Part shown: positions 20,197 through 29,106 of the stretch, piece after piece
Layout of the letters: the number at the start of each line of letters is the position of its first letter
How positions within the stretch are numbered: position 1 is the stretch's first letter
Source: Pelagibius sp. Alg239-R121
GTDB taxonomy: Bacteria; Pseudomonadota; Alphaproteobacteria; Kiloniellales; Kiloniellaceae
Length of the DNA: 64,000 nucleotides
NCBI RefSeq assembly: GCF_947331435.1
Contig: NZ_CAMZOF010000001.1
Coordinates: 1 to 64,000, forward strand
Direction of reading: 5' to 3'
Notes under the pieces: model-generated
Seen by the model: the letters and a program-made list of their open reading frames with translations, nothing else
The model's database searches: none
What the model was told of the DNA's origin: nothing
Program-made: the position numbers and the translations under genes

Positions 20197-22620
20197 CTAG
20201 AGTTCAACACCCTGCTCTTTAGCGTAGCTCCGCAACCGGTCCCGCAGGCTGTGGTCGGGCAGTTCCAGCCAGCTCGGCAGCAGAGTTTTCAGCGGTGCCA
20301 GATTTAAACTGCGGATCATGGTCTTAACCGGCGCAACGCTCGGCGCGGGCATCGAGAGGCTTTCAAAGCCGCAGCCAAGAAGCGCCATGGCTTCCAGGGG
20401 ATGCGCCGCCATGTCACCGCATAGAGAAAGTGCGACTTGCTTCGCGCTGGCCTGGCTGGCGATGCCATGCAGGAGCTTTAAAAACCCAGGTGCAAGCACG
20501 TCATAGCGCCGCACCAGCCGCGGGTTTCCACGATCGGCAGCAAAATGAAACTGAAACAGGTCATTGCTGCCGACCGAAACAAAATCGACTTTGTCCAAGA
20601 GTGCCGGTAGTTGCCAATACAAAGAAGGCACTTCCAGCATCACACCTGCCTTGACCATAGAGGGCAGGGTCCGTCCTTTTACGCCTTCGCGCTCAATCTC
20701 CCGGTCCAGCAGTGCCCGTGCCGTTTCAAACTCGGCAACATCACTGATCATCGGGAACATGATCCGCAGTTCGCCGCCTTGCGATGCCCGCAACAGCGCG
20801 CGAATCTGCTGACGCAGAACCGCCGGACGATCCAGTCCGATTCGTATTGCCCGCCAGCCCATGGCCGGATTTTCGTCAACTTCGCCCTGCCAGTACGGCA
20901 AAACCTTGTCGCCTCCGACATCCAGCGTCCGGAAAACAACAGGCTTGCCATCCGCCTGCTCGACGACGCGGCTGTAGAGTTCGGTCTGCGCGGTCACGCC
21001 CGGAAAAGTATCGCGGACCATAAAGGCAATTTCCGTGCGATAGAGACCGATGCCGTCGGCGCCGCTGTCGTGAAGGTGCGGAATATCGATCAGCAGCCCG
21101 GCGTTGATGTTCAGAGCAATCCGCAGACCATCGAGCGTCACCGGCGGCAGGTCGCGTGTCGCGGCAAAAATCTCCTTGCGCCGGTCCCGCTCTGCGATCG
21201 TGCTGGCAAAGGTTGCCTGAACTTCTTCATTGGGACGCAACAGCACCTGTTCGTTGTCGGCGTCAACGACGATACGGTCGCCGGGCCGGGCGGAAGTCAC
21301 GATGTCCCGGCAACGGCCGATGATCGGAATGTTCAGGGCGCGGGCCATAATGACGACGTGCGCGGTCGGCGATCCTTCCTCCAGAACCACAGCACGCAAT
21401 CGCGTGGCGTCGTAATCCAGCAGTTCCGCCGGCCCGAGATTGCGGGCGATAAGAACCATATCGTCAGGTAAATCCTGAGGGCCGGTCCCATCGAGCTCCA
21501 GCAGGTGGTGCAGGAGCCTGTTTCCGAGGTCCTCCAGATCCGAAAGACGCTCCTTGAGATAAGGATCCTTTACCTTCGCCATGCGGGTGCGGGTATCGAC
21601 CTGAATTTTCTCGACAGCCGCTTCAGCCGTCAGTCCGCTGAGAATCGCTTCGTCGATCCGGCCGATCCAGCCTTTGTCCTCGGCAAACATCCGATAGACT
21701 TCAAGAATCTCGCGATGCTCACCGAGCTCCGCGATATCGGCACGTGCCAGGAGATCATCGATCGCCCCCCGCATTTCAGCAACGGCGGTGACCAGTCGCT
21801 CCCGCTCCTCTTCCGGATCATCGGCAATCACCTGAGAGATCACGATCCCGCGGGTATGCGGCACAGCCTGTCCGATCGCGAGGCCGTCGTTCAGCGCCAG
21901 GCCGTCGAGGCGCATGGGCTTACCCTGGCCGTCATCGCCAGCGGCGGTTTCATCCAAGAGAGCGATTTCACCACCGGCGAAAAGCTCGGCCAGCAGCATG
22001 GCGACGGTTTCGAGGGCTTCAACCTCTTCATCCGTGTAGTTGCGCGGCGTTACGTTTTGGACCGCGAGCACACCGATCACGCGGCCTGCGCGCTGAATCG
22101 GGACGCCCAGGAGCGACTGATAGTTCTCCTCTCCGGTTTCCGGCCGGTAAGCGAAGTTCGGGTGCTTTTGGGCATCGGACAAAGCCAACGGCAGAGCCAG
22201 GGCTGCGACCTGCCCGACGATACCTTCCTCGACGTGCAGCCGCGTCTGATGAACGGCCTCGGGCTTCAGGCCCATGGTCGCGAAGAGCTCAAGCACGTCA
22301 CCCGAGCGCAAAACGTAAATCGAACAGACCTCTGCAACGATATCCTGTGCGATCAGCTTGACGATCTTATCGAGCTTCATCTGGCTGCTGCCGCGCTCCT
22401 TCATCAGGTCGCGCAGCAGGCGGAGCAGGCGCCGGGATCCGGCCCAATCATGAGACCGGCCGTCGTGAGGCTTTGAATCGGGAGACTTTCCTTCAGGCAC
22501 CTTGGCCGAAGGACCTGGCTTGCTTTTATCGCTCAGCGGTTCTGCATCCGTCGAATCGCTCACCGCAGGGTCTATTCGACCCCGATTCTGCATCGATGGG
22601 TTGCGAGGAGGAGCATTCAT
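20197..22620 (-). CDS. ptsP: PtsP, phosphoenolpyruvate-protein phosphotransferase of the nitrogen PTS (EI-Ntr)
   Basis: The 807-residue protein autophosphorylates from PEP and passes phosphate to NPr, the first step of the regulatory nitrogen PTS. After a basic, probably disordered 50-residue lead comes a GAF sensor domain (about 70-210; IVAEVCSIYVLRSGDVLELF, ESLLGVPIQRAGRVIGVL-like pattern), then the PEP-utilizer N domain. The phospho-His swivel domain (GSPTAHVVIMARALNIPI, with His as the acceptor) and the PEP-binding TIM barrel (GIGLYRTEIAFM, LDVGGDKVLPYW, FVSVGSNDLFQF) follow. The GAF domain separates EI-Ntr from sugar EI and in relatives senses glutamine. It is 44 nt downstream of lysC, a common alphaproteobacterial pairing. 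Confidence 0.95.
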   Translation of the reverse strand: MNAPPRNPSMQNRGRIDPAVSDSTDAEPLSDKSKPGPSAKVPEGKSPDSKPHDGRSHDWAGSRRLLRLLRDLMKERGSSQMKLDKIVKLIAQDIVAEVCSIYVLRSGDVLELFATMGLKPEAVHQTRLHVEEGIVGQVAALALPLALSDAQKHPNFAYRPETGEENYQSLLGVPIQRAGRVIGVLAVQNVTPRNYTDEEVEALETVAMLLAELFAGGEIALLDETAAGDDGQGKPMRLDGLALNDGLAIGQAVPHTRGIVISQVIADDPEEERERLVTAVAEMRGAIDDLLARADIAELGEHREILEVYRMFAEDKGWIGRIDEAILSGLTAEAAVEKIQVDTRTRMAKVKDPYLKERLSDLEDLGNRLLHHLLELDGTGPQDLPDDMVLIARNLGPAELLDYDATRLRAVVLEEGSPTAHVVIMARALNIPIIGRCRDIVTSARPGDRIVVDADNEQVLLRPNEEVQATFASTIAERDRRKEIFAATRDLPPVTLDGLRIALNINAGLLIDIPHLHDSGADGIGLYRTEIAFMVRDTFPGVTAQTELYSRVVEQADGKPVVFRTLDVGGDKVLPYWQGEVDENPAMGWRAIRIGLDRPAVLRQQIRALLRASQGGELRIMFPMISDVAEFETARALLDREIEREGVKGRTLPSMVKAGVMLEVPSLYWQLPALLDKVDFVSVGSNDLFQFHFAADRGNPRLVRRYDVLAPGFLKLLHGIASQASAKQVALSLCGDMAAHPLEAMALLGCGFESLSMPAPSVAPVKTMIRSLNLAPLKTLLPSWLELPDHSLRDRLRSYAKEQGVEL

Positions 22621-22664
22621 AACACGATGATCTTACACCAGTTCGGCACAAGATGTGTGGCGTT

Positions 22665-23885
22665 TTATGCCGCATCTAGACCATAGGCTGTATGCAGGCT
22701 GCGCAGGGCAAGTTCGGCATACTCTTCGGCAAGCAGCACGCTGACCTTGATCTCAGAAGTCGAGATAACCTGGAGGTTGATCCCTTTCTCAGCCAATGCC
22801 GTGAACATTTTCTTGGCGACGCCTGCATGGCTCCGCATGCCCACGCCGATAACCGACACCTTCACCACATTTGGATCCGAAGTCAGGGCGTCGTAGCGCA
22901 GTTCGTCCTTGTGCGCCTCCAACACCGCAACGGCGCGCTCCATGTCCGTTTTGGTCACCGTAAAGGTCATATCGGTCGAATTGCCGTCGGCGGAATAGCT
23001 CTGAACGATCATATCGACATTGATCGAGGCATCTGCCAGAGGACCGAAGATACCGGCGGCGATGCCGGGGCGGTCGGGAACCCGGATCAGAGTGATCTTG
23101 GCTTCGTCCCGGCTGTAGGCAATTCCACTAACTAGTGCGTCTTCCACGATTTCATCCTCGTCAACAACCAGCGTTCCTTCGGTGTCATTGAAACTGGACC
23201 GCACCTGAACGCGGACCGAATGTTTCATTGCCATCTCGACGGAGCGGGTCTGCAAGACCTTGGCGCCCTGGGACGCCATTTCCAGCATTTCTTCGTAGGT
23301 TATCTTTTCAAGCTTGCGGGCTTTGGAGACGATCCGCGGATCCGTCGTATAGACCCCGTCGACATCGGTATAGATGTCACAGCGGTCCGCCTGCAGCGCA
23401 GCGGCCAGTGCAACAGCCGAAGTATCAGATCCGCCGCGGCCGAGAGTCGAAATTCGGCCATCGGGGCCGATTCCCTGAAAACCGGCAAAGACGGCAACCT
23501 GTCCCTCGCCAAACCGGCGGACAAGATCGTCCACTTCGATGTCCCTGATCCGCGCACTGCCGTGACTGCCGTCAGTTTTGATCGGCGCCTGCCAACCCAG
23601 CCAGGAGCGGGCGTTTACGCCAATGGATTGCAGCACGATGGCAAGCAATCCGCTGGTCACCTGCTCTCCGGAGGATACGACCACGTCATATTCGCGCAGA
23701 TCGGCAAGCTTGGCGGCAGAGTCGACGTAACCGATCAGCTGATTGGTTACTCCGGACATGGCGGAAACGACAACGGCCACTTCATGACCCGCATCGACTT
23801 CGGCCTTAACCCGTTGTGCGACGTGGCGGATGCGGTCTAGATCAGCCACCGAAGTACCACCGAATTTCATCACGATTCGGGACAT
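22665..23885 (-). CDS. lysC: Aspartate kinase
   Basis: Aspartokinase phosphorylates aspartate, the entry step to lysine, threonine, methionine and diaminopimelate. The 406-residue protein has the amino-acid kinase fold with KFGGTSVADLDRI, SSGEQVTSGLLA, LGRGGSDTSAVALAAAL and DVDGVYTTDPRI. Two C-terminal ACT domains follow (about 265-400; ITLIRVPDRPGIAAGIFGPL, VSVIGVGMRSHAGVA), the usual sites of feedback control by lysine and threonine. ATG 23885 is the start. It diverges from ubiG across about 130 bp and precedes ptsP in the same direction. Confidence 0.97.
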   Translation of the reverse strand: MSRIVMKFGGTSVADLDRIRHVAQRVKAEVDAGHEVAVVVSAMSGVTNQLIGYVDSAAKLADLREYDVVVSSGEQVTSGLLAIVLQSIGVNARSWLGWQAPIKTDGSHGSARIRDIEVDDLVRRFGEGQVAVFAGFQGIGPDGRISTLGRGGSDTSAVALAAALQADRCDIYTDVDGVYTTDPRIVSKARKLEKITYEEMLEMASQGAKVLQTRSVEMAMKHSVRVQVRSSFNDTEGTLVVDEDEIVEDALVSGIAYSRDEAKITLIRVPDRPGIAAGIFGPLADASINVDMIVQSYSADGNSTDMTFTVTKTDMERAVAVLEAHKDELRYDALTSDPNVVKVSVIGVGMRSHAGVAKKMFTALAEKGINLQVISTSEIKVSVLLAEEYAELALRSLHTAYGLDAA

Positions 23886-24016
23886 AACGACCTTGAACTA
23901 AATAAGGAAACGATCAGGTTGCCCGCAGAGCGGCGGCTATCCATACTCTTTAGCAGGGGCACGTGGCAAGTATGCCGCCGAGCCCGGCATGTAATATTTT
24001 ATCGAAACGGATCGAC

Positions 24017-24781
24017 ATGACCAAGGTTCAAGACCGCACGAGCGTTGACGCGGCTGAAATCGAGAAATTCTCGGCCATTGCCGCCGAGTGGTGGGACCCG
24101 GCAGGAAAGTTTCGCCCACTCCATCAGTTGAATCCCACGCGTCTTGGTTACATCCGCGACCACGTCGCCGCACACTTCGGTAAAGATCCTGCCGCGAACC
24201 AGCCGCTCGCAGGCCTGAGCATTCTGGACATCGGCTGCGGCGGCGGGCTGCTGAGTGAGCCTCTGACCCGCCTGGGCGCCAGGATGACGTCGATCGACGC
24301 GGCGGAAAAGAACATCGGGGTCGCCAGCACCCATGCCGCGGAAGCAGGATTGGAAATCGACTACCGTCACGCGACCGCGGAGGATCTCGCGGCGAAGGGA
24401 GAAAACTTCGATGTGGTCCTGAACATGGAAGTCATCGAGCACGTCGCCGACGTAAATTCCTTTTCCCAGGCCGCCTGCGCCCTCGTGAAAGACGGGGGTG
24501 CGACCGTGGCCTCGACTCTCAATCGGACCCCGAAATCCTATCTCATGGCTATCCTGGGCGCGGAATACCTTCTGCGCTGGCTGCCGCGCGGGACTCATGA
24601 CTGGCGAAAGTTTCTCCGGCCGTCCGAACTCACCAGCCTGCTGCGGGCGCAGGGAATGAAGGTCGAGGATATCAGTGGTGTCGTTTACAACCCGCTGAAT
24701 GAGAGCTGGCGGCTGTCCCGGCGGGATCTGGACGTCAACTACATGCTGTTTGCAACGAAACCCAAAGCAGATCTCGTTTAG
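24017..24781 (+). CDS. ubiG: Ubiquinone biosynthesis O-methyltransferase UbiG
   Basis: UbiG performs both O-methylations of the ubiquinone ring. I place the start at ATG 24017 (MTKVQDRTSVDAAEIEKFSA); the 18 upstream codons lack homology. The 254-residue product has the family's N-terminal helix (KFSAIAAEWWDPAGKFRPLH, LNPTRLGYI), the SAM-binding motif LDIGCGGGLLSEPLTRLGA, and the membrane-associating region near NRTPKSYLMAILGAEYLLRW. It acts at the inner face of the cytoplasmic membrane. It is divergent from lysC, a typical arrangement in alphaproteobacteria. Confidence 0.96.
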   Translation: MTKVQDRTSVDAAEIEKFSAIAAEWWDPAGKFRPLHQLNPTRLGYIRDHVAAHFGKDPAANQPLAGLSILDIGCGGGLLSEPLTRLGARMTSIDAAEKNIGVASTHAAEAGLEIDYRHATAEDLAAKGENFDVVLNMEVIEHVADVNSFSQAACALVKDGGATVASTLNRTPKSYLMAILGAEYLLRWLPRGTHDWRKFLRPSELTSLLRAQGMKVEDISGVVYNPLNESWRLSRRDLDVNYMLFATKPKADLV

Positions 24782-24856
24782 ACGGAATCGCTCTTGGCGA
24801 TCTGTTGCACCAATGAATCTGCTCTAACTATTTGAAATAGAATAGCTAACCGGCAA

Positions 24857-25387
24857 TCAGGAGTCGTGGCGAGGCACCCAGGGAACACGGGCAAATTCAA
24901 CACCCTCTTCCTCCAGGGCCTTGGCATCCTCATCGCTGGATTCGCCGTAAATGCCCCGTGCTTCCGTCTCGCCGTAGTGAATCTTTCGGGCTTCTTCCGC
25001 AAAGTTCGTCCCGACATAATCGCAGTCGCGTTCGACATTGTCGCGCAGATCACTCAGCGCGCGCATTACCTCGGCGACCTTTTCCACGTCGGCGTTGGTC
25101 GTCACGGAGCCCGAGGCACTGGCGGGTTTTGCAGGTAAGGCCGGCGGCGCGGGAAGCGCGGCGGCGGGGACTTCTGCCGGTACAGGCGCGGGGCTGACGG
25201 CCGAAGGTTCCTTGTTCTGCCGACGCGTTGTGACGTTCGGCGCCATCAGGGCCTTTTCAACCCGTTTCGATCCGCAGACCGGGCAGCGTACGACCCCGGC
25301 TTCAATCTGCTCATGATAGGAAGCGCTGTCTTTGAACCATGCCTCAAAGACATGTTCCTTCTTGCATCTCAGATCAAAAACTATCAT
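24857..25387 (-). CDS. DUF1178 family protein with N-terminal zinc-ribbon-like Cys motif
   Basis: The 176-residue product matches DUF1178: a start with MIVFDLRCKKEHVFEAWFKD and VRCPVCGSKRVEKALMAPNV, so Cys8 and CPVC may form a small zinc site. A Pro/Ala-rich spacer leads to a conserved C-terminal half (RDNVERDCDYVGTNFAEEAR, HYGETEARGIYGESS, ARVPWVPR). No biochemical function is known to me. It converges on ubiG with 75 nt between stops. Confidence 0.9.
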   Translation of the reverse strand: MIVFDLRCKKEHVFEAWFKDSASYHEQIEAGVVRCPVCGSKRVEKALMAPNVTTRRQNKEPSAVSPAPVPAEVPAAALPAPPALPAKPASASGSVTTNADVEKVAEVMRALSDLRDNVERDCDYVGTNFAEEARKIHYGETEARGIYGESSDEDAKALEEEGVEFARVPWVPRHDS

Positions 25388-25500
25388 CTCGCCTTACCCA
25401 TCCCGTTACAGACGGCCGAAGCCGCATGCAGGGCAAAAAAACTGTCTGAAACCCACCTTAGCAGTGATAAGACTCGTGAAACACCCAGGGATCAAGAAAA

Positions 25501-26064
25501 ATGACATCAACGACGCCGGCCTGCCCGAACGCGGCGGAACCGCAGAGTCCTGAGGCGTCCGGCTGGATACGGCGTTTTGCAGGTCTGATTCCGGCGGGCG
25601 GCGCGGTTCTGGACCTTGCCTGCGGCGGCGGGCGCCATAGCCGCCTCCTGCTTCAGCTCGGTCATCCGGTCACTGCCGTCGATCGGGATCTCACGCGCCT
25701 GGGCGGGCTCGACTCCCACGATGACTTCAGTGCGCAATGCCATGATCTCGAAGACGGCAGCGCCTTCCCGTTTTCGGCAGGAAGCTTTGCCGGCGTGGTG
25801 GTGACGAACTATCTCTACCGTCCGATTATTGCGGATATCGTCCGGGCCGTGGCGCCGGGCGGCATATTGCTGTACGAGACCTTCGCGCAGGGCAACGAAC
25901 GCTTCGGTCGCCCGTCCAATCCCGACTTTCTCCTGGCGCCGGGCGAGCTGCTCGACGCGGCGGCCGGACAGCTTCGCGTGCTCGCCTACGAAGACCTCGT
26001 CGTCGAACGGCCCAAACCGGCGGCCGTTCAACGCATTTGTGCGCGCCGCGAGCTATTGGCCTAA
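25501..26064 (+). CDS. Small class I SAM-dependent methyltransferase
   Basis: The 187-residue protein has a Rossmann methyltransferase core: VLDLACGGGRHSRLLLQLGH (motif I), TAVDRDLTR (motif II), and VVTNYLYRPIIADIVRAVAP with GGILLYETFAQGNERFGRPS. The last block is typical of the TehB/SAM methyltransferase group common in alpha- and betaproteobacteria. The substrate is unknown. It starts at ATG 25501. It diverges from DUF1178 and converges on the glutaredoxin gene. Confidence 0.85.
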   Translation: MTSTTPACPNAAEPQSPEASGWIRRFAGLIPAGGAVLDLACGGGRHSRLLLQLGHPVTAVDRDLTRLGGLDSHDDFSAQCHDLEDGSAFPFSAGSFAGVVVTNYLYRPIIADIVRAVAPGGILLYETFAQGNERFGRPSNPDFLLAPGELLDAAAGQLRVLAYEDLVVERPKPAAVQRICARRELLA

Positions 26065-26129
26065 TGCGGCAGTTGGAGAGCCCTTGCCTGTGACGGAGGC
26101 GAACCCATCACGCGTCTTGGTCACAGCCG

Positions 26130-26158
26130 CGGGACCGGTCTGTGCGGTGACGGTCCCG
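26130..26158. terminator. Possible terminator hairpin between convergent genes
   Basis: An 8-bp GC-rich inverted repeat (cgggaccg / cggtcccg) with a 13-nt loop lies between the methyltransferase stop and the glutaredoxin stop. There is no clear T-run on either side, so the call rests on position and stem. Confidence 0.4.
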
Positions 26159-26182
26159 GGTGCTTCGGGGGGCGCGGCTCGT

Positions 26183-26461
26183 TTAAGAGGCCTTCATCAG
26201 TAACGGATCGAGGTTGCCGCGCTGTTCCAGAGCATAGAGTTCGTCGCAGCCGCCGATATGCTGGCCGTCGATGAAGATCTGCGGGACGCTGGTGCGTCCG
26301 CCGGCGCGCTGAACCATTTCGGAGCGGCGCCGCGGCTGCAGCATAATGTCGATCTCGTCATACTTCGCACCCTTCGCCTCAAGCAGGCGTTTCGCCCGCG
26401 CGCAAAAACCGCAAAGCATGCTGGAATAGACTTCGATCACAGGATTTTGTTGTTCCGACAT
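26183..26461 (-). CDS. grxC: Glutaredoxin 3 (GrxC-type, CGFC active site)
   Basis: From ATG 26461 the product is 92 residues; a gagag ribosome site lies just upstream, while two further in-frame ATGs (26476, 26497) would add short unconserved tails. It is a dithiol glutaredoxin: IEVYSSMLCGFCARAKRLLE holds the active site, TSVPQIFIDGQHIGGCDE gives the cis-Pro TVP-like loop and the GG glutathione-binding motif. The active site is CGFC instead of the usual CPYC, which may change redox potential. It acts in the cytosol with glutathione. comF lies upstream in the same direction. Confidence 0.93.
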   Translation of the reverse strand: MSEQQNPVIEVYSSMLCGFCARAKRLLEAKGAKYDEIDIMLQPRRRSEMVQRAGGRTSVPQIFIDGQHIGGCDELYALEQRGNLDPLLMKAS

Positions 26462-26653
26462 TTCGCTCTCTGACATTAAATTATCGCCGCCATTCAATTA
26501 TCGCCGCCGCCGGCAGAACAGGGACCTCTTCGCGCGGTTCGAGCCGCAGAAATCTATATAACCCCCGAGATTTGGGGTCGTCATCGCCAAATTACAGCCC
26601 GGCAGGCCTCAATCACCGTAATTTTACCGCCACAACCTTAATCAAATGCGCGG

Positions 26654-27442
26654 TCATGTCCGTAAAACCCGCGCCAGCGTCAAGACATCGACCGCCGCGG
26701 CGCCTCCGGCGCGCAGGCTTGCGACACAGGCGGCGATGGTCGCACCGGTTGTATAGACATCATCGACCAGAAGAACCCTTCGGCCCTCGATCTGGCCCCG
26801 CTGAGACGGCCGGACCCGAAAGGCGCCCGCCACGTTGCGGTGCCGTGCCGTGCCGCTCAGGTGCCCTTGTGGGCGGGTGGCGCGGCGGCGTTCAAGAACC
26901 AGTGCATGGAAGGCGATGCCCCGGCTTTGCGCTAATTTCTGCGCCAGCAGCGCCGACTGGTTGTAGCGGCGCAGAAACAGCCGCCGCCAATGAAGCGGCA
27001 CCGGAACGACGACATCGGCCGCCGCGAGCAGATCACCGCCGGCCAACGCCATCCAGTTTGCGAGGGTCATCGCCGTCTCGGTCCGGTCGGCATGCTTAAA
27101 AGCCAGGATGAGAGCCCGGCTGGCGTCGTCGTATCCCAGCGCGGCACGGGCCCGGTCGAAGCTTTTGGGTTTGTGGAGGCAGTCGGCGCAGAGGGGTGCG
27201 TCCGCGTTTCCCCGGCCCTGGGAAACCGTCTCGGCCCCTTCAAATTCAAACGGAAATCCGCAGCTATGGCACCAGGGCGGCGCGAGGAACCTCAGGTCCT
27301 TCCAACAGTCGGCGCAGACGGTGCCGTTGCGCTCGACAACCACGCGGCACTTCGCACAGGTGGGCGGTAAAACCGCATCAAGCGCCCGGCGCGCGATCAT
27401 CGTGACAGTCTGCATGTGAGCGAGCATGCCCCGTGCCGGCAT
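26654..27442 (-). CDS. comF: ComF family phosphoribosyltransferase-like protein
   Basis: The product has an N-terminal zinc-ribbon (LPPTCAKCRVVVERNGTVCA followed by DCW, then CHSCGFPF) and a type I phosphoribosyltransferase domain with the PRPP loop RVLLVDDVYTTGATIAACV. The ComF family is linked to DNA uptake in competent bacteria but is widespread in non-competent species, where its role is unsettled. The start is uncertain: ATGs at 27442, 27415 and 27400 are all possible and none has a strong ribosome site. It is followed by grxC and diverges from the NDUFAF5-like gene. Confidence 0.9.
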   Translation of the reverse strand: MPARGMLAHMQTVTMIARRALDAVLPPTCAKCRVVVERNGTVCADCWKDLRFLAPPWCHSCGFPFEFEGAETVSQGRGNADAPLCADCLHKPKSFDRARAALGYDDASRALILAFKHADRTETAMTLANWMALAGGDLLAAADVVVPVPLHWRRLFLRRYNQSALLAQKLAQSRGIAFHALVLERRRATRPQGHLSGTARHRNVAGAFRVRPSQRGQIEGRRVLLVDDVYTTGATIAACVASLRAGGAAAVDVLTLARVLRT

Positions 27443-27576
27443 GGGAAATCAATCCTTTGCACAAAGCATCACTGCCGCCGATGTTCGATTGCCGGTCATT
27501 TGCCAAGCGGGCCGAACTTTGATATCGCCCAGGCGTTCCTGCCCGGGTTAACACCGGGCTAACAACGGATAACGCG

Positions 27577-28536
27577 ATGAGCGATGTAATGAATGTCTTC
27601 GACCGTGCACTGGTGCGCAGGCACCACGACCGGGCAGGAGAGACGATCGCAGACTACAGCTTCCTCTTCGACGCCGTCGCGCAAAGGCTCGCGGACCGGC
27701 TGCTGGACGTGACGCGGCGCTTCCCCAGATGCCTTGACCTCGGCTCCCGGGGCGGGGCCATGGCGCGTGCACTGGCAGAACGGCGCGACATCGAGCTGAT
27801 GGTCCAATGCGATCTGTCACCCGCCATGGCAAAGGTCGCCGGAACGCCGTCCCACAGGGTCGCGGCGGTGAGCGCGGACGAAGAATTCCTGCCTTTTGCG
27901 CCCGGCAGTTTCGAACTTGTTGTCTCCAATCTCTCCCTGCACTGGACCAACGACCTTCCTGGCGCCCTGATTCAGATCAGGCAGATTCTCAAGCCGGACG
28001 GCCTGTTTCTGGGCGCCATGCTGGGCGGCGAGACCCTGCACGAACTCAGAACCGCCCTGATGCAGGCCGAAATCGAGCTGGAGGGCGGCGTAAGCCCGCG
28101 CCTCTCTCCGCTTGCGGATCTGCGCGACGCCGGTGCTCTGCTGCAGCGGGCCGGATTTGCTCTTCCCGTCGCCGACGTCGACCGCATCACCGTGAGCTAC
28201 CCCAATGCCCTAAAGCTGATGCAGGATCTCCGCGGCATGGGGGAGACCAACGCAATCCACACGCGCCGCCAGACCATGACGCGGCGCAGCACCCTGTTTC
28301 GGGCGGCGGAAATCTATCAGGAAACGTTCGGTGACAGCGACGGCCGGATACCCGCGACGTTCGATATTCTAACCCTGACCGGCTGGGTGCCGGACGCTTC
28401 GCAGCAACAACCGCTGCGCCCCGGAAGTGCGCGCAGCAGGTTGGCCGACGCGCTGGGTGTGGACGAGATTGGAACCGATGAGAGCGCGGGGACGGCGGCG
28501 CATACACGGTCCAAGGATCCAAAAGACCAAAGCTAG
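27577..28536 (+). CDS. NDUFAF5/BioC-like SAM-dependent methyltransferase-fold protein
   Basis: The 319-residue protein starts MNVFDRALVRRHHDRAG after a four-codon lead, the hallmark of the alphaproteobacterial homologues of mitochondrial NDUFAF5. Features include RCLDLGSRGGAMARALAER (motif I), VSNLSLHWTNDLPGALIQI, LFLGAMLGGETLHELRTALM and LMQDLRGMGETNA. NDUFAF5 hydroxylates an arginine of complex I subunit NDUFS7; whether the bacterial protein does this or methylates malonyl-ACP like BioC cannot be decided here, though the sequence pattern favours the NDUFAF5 group. The C-terminal about 40 residues are unconserved. It converges on mutT across the 32-bp tandem repeat. Confidence 0.85.
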   Translation: MSDVMNVFDRALVRRHHDRAGETIADYSFLFDAVAQRLADRLLDVTRRFPRCLDLGSRGGAMARALAERRDIELMVQCDLSPAMAKVAGTPSHRVAAVSADEEFLPFAPGSFELVVSNLSLHWTNDLPGALIQIRQILKPDGLFLGAMLGGETLHELRTALMQAEIELEGGVSPRLSPLADLRDAGALLQRAGFALPVADVDRITVSYPNALKLMQDLRGMGETNAIHTRRQTMTRRSTLFRAAEIYQETFGDSDGRIPATFDILTLTGWVPDASQQQPLRPGSARSRLADALGVDEIGTDESAGTAAHTRSKDPKDQS

Positions 28537-28550
28537 CTGCCATGGCCACT

Positions 28551-28658
28551 CGCACAGTTGCGTGGGCTCTTAGAGCAAGTCGCGCAGTTGCGCGCGGGCC
28601 TCTAGAGTAAGTCGCGCAGTTGCGCGGGGGCCTCTAGAGTAAGTCGCGCAGTTGCGCG
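28551..28658. repeat. 32-bp tandem repeat made from the 3' end of mutT
   Basis: Units at 28573-28604, 28605-28636 and 28637-28658 (partial) repeat with period 32, and a degenerate copy precedes them at 28551-28572. Each unit contains gtcgcgcagttgcgcg, whose cgcgca/tgcgcg arms form a hairpin. The rightmost copy is the real mutT end (codons for QLRDLL and stop). The other copies repeat these codons and a stop downstream of the gene. The array lies between convergent genes and may serve as a terminator. Confidence 0.85.
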
Positions 28659-29095
28659 ACTAGTGGCACGTCGGCTTCAGGCATCGGATAATCTCCAAGA
28701 CGTGCCGGGCGAACCCATTTCAGCGCCTGCCCTTCCCGCGGTGTCACCATGCCCTGCCAGATTCGACAAACGAACAGGGGCATCAGGAGATGAAAATCAT
28801 CGTAGCTATGCGAAGCAAAGGCGAGCGGCGCAAGGCAACTCTCCCGCGTGTCGATCCCAAGCTCTTCTTCAAGCTCCCTGACCAGCGCCTGCTCCGGGGT
28901 TTCCCCTGCATCGAGTTTGCCGCCCGGAAACTCCCAGAGTCCGGCCATCGCCTTGCCGGCCGGCCGCTGTGCAATCAGAACCCGCCCATCACGATCAATC
29001 AGCGCGACGGCAGCAACAAAGACCAGCGGTTTTGCCGCTGCAGCAGCACGTTCGCCAGCGGCCCAGCAGCCACCCAGATCCGATTCCTCTGTCAT
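28634..29095 (-). CDS. mutT: MutT-type Nudix hydrolase (8-oxo-dGTP diphosphatase)
   Basis: From ATG 29095 the product is 153 residues; the frame extends upstream into argJ, but this ATG, 11 nt after the argJ stop, fits the family. The Nudix box is complete: GKLDAGETPEQALVRELEEE then LG. Upstream VFVAAVALIDRDGRVLIAQR and KAMAGLWEFPGG are typical of MutT, which hydrolyses oxidised dGTP to prevent A:T to C:G transversions. The pairing argJ-mutT is common in alphaproteobacteria. The gene's last codons and stop are repeated downstream. Confidence 0.93.
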   Translation of the reverse strand: MTEESDLGGCWAAGERAAAAAKPLVFVAAVALIDRDGRVLIAQRPAGKAMAGLWEFPGGKLDAGETPEQALVRELEEELGIDTRESCLAPLAFASHSYDDFHLLMPLFVCRIWQGMVTPREGQALKWVRPARLGDYPMPEADVPLVAQLRDLL

Positions 29096-29106
29096 GCTGC
29101 CCTGCT

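Noticed and set aside
19983-20210. 75-codon frame on minus between ptsP and rodZ
   Set aside because: Overlaps the ptsP end, no family match and no ribosome site.
28551-28658. CRISPR array
   Set aside because: Units abut without spacers, only about three copies exist and they derive from the mutT end.
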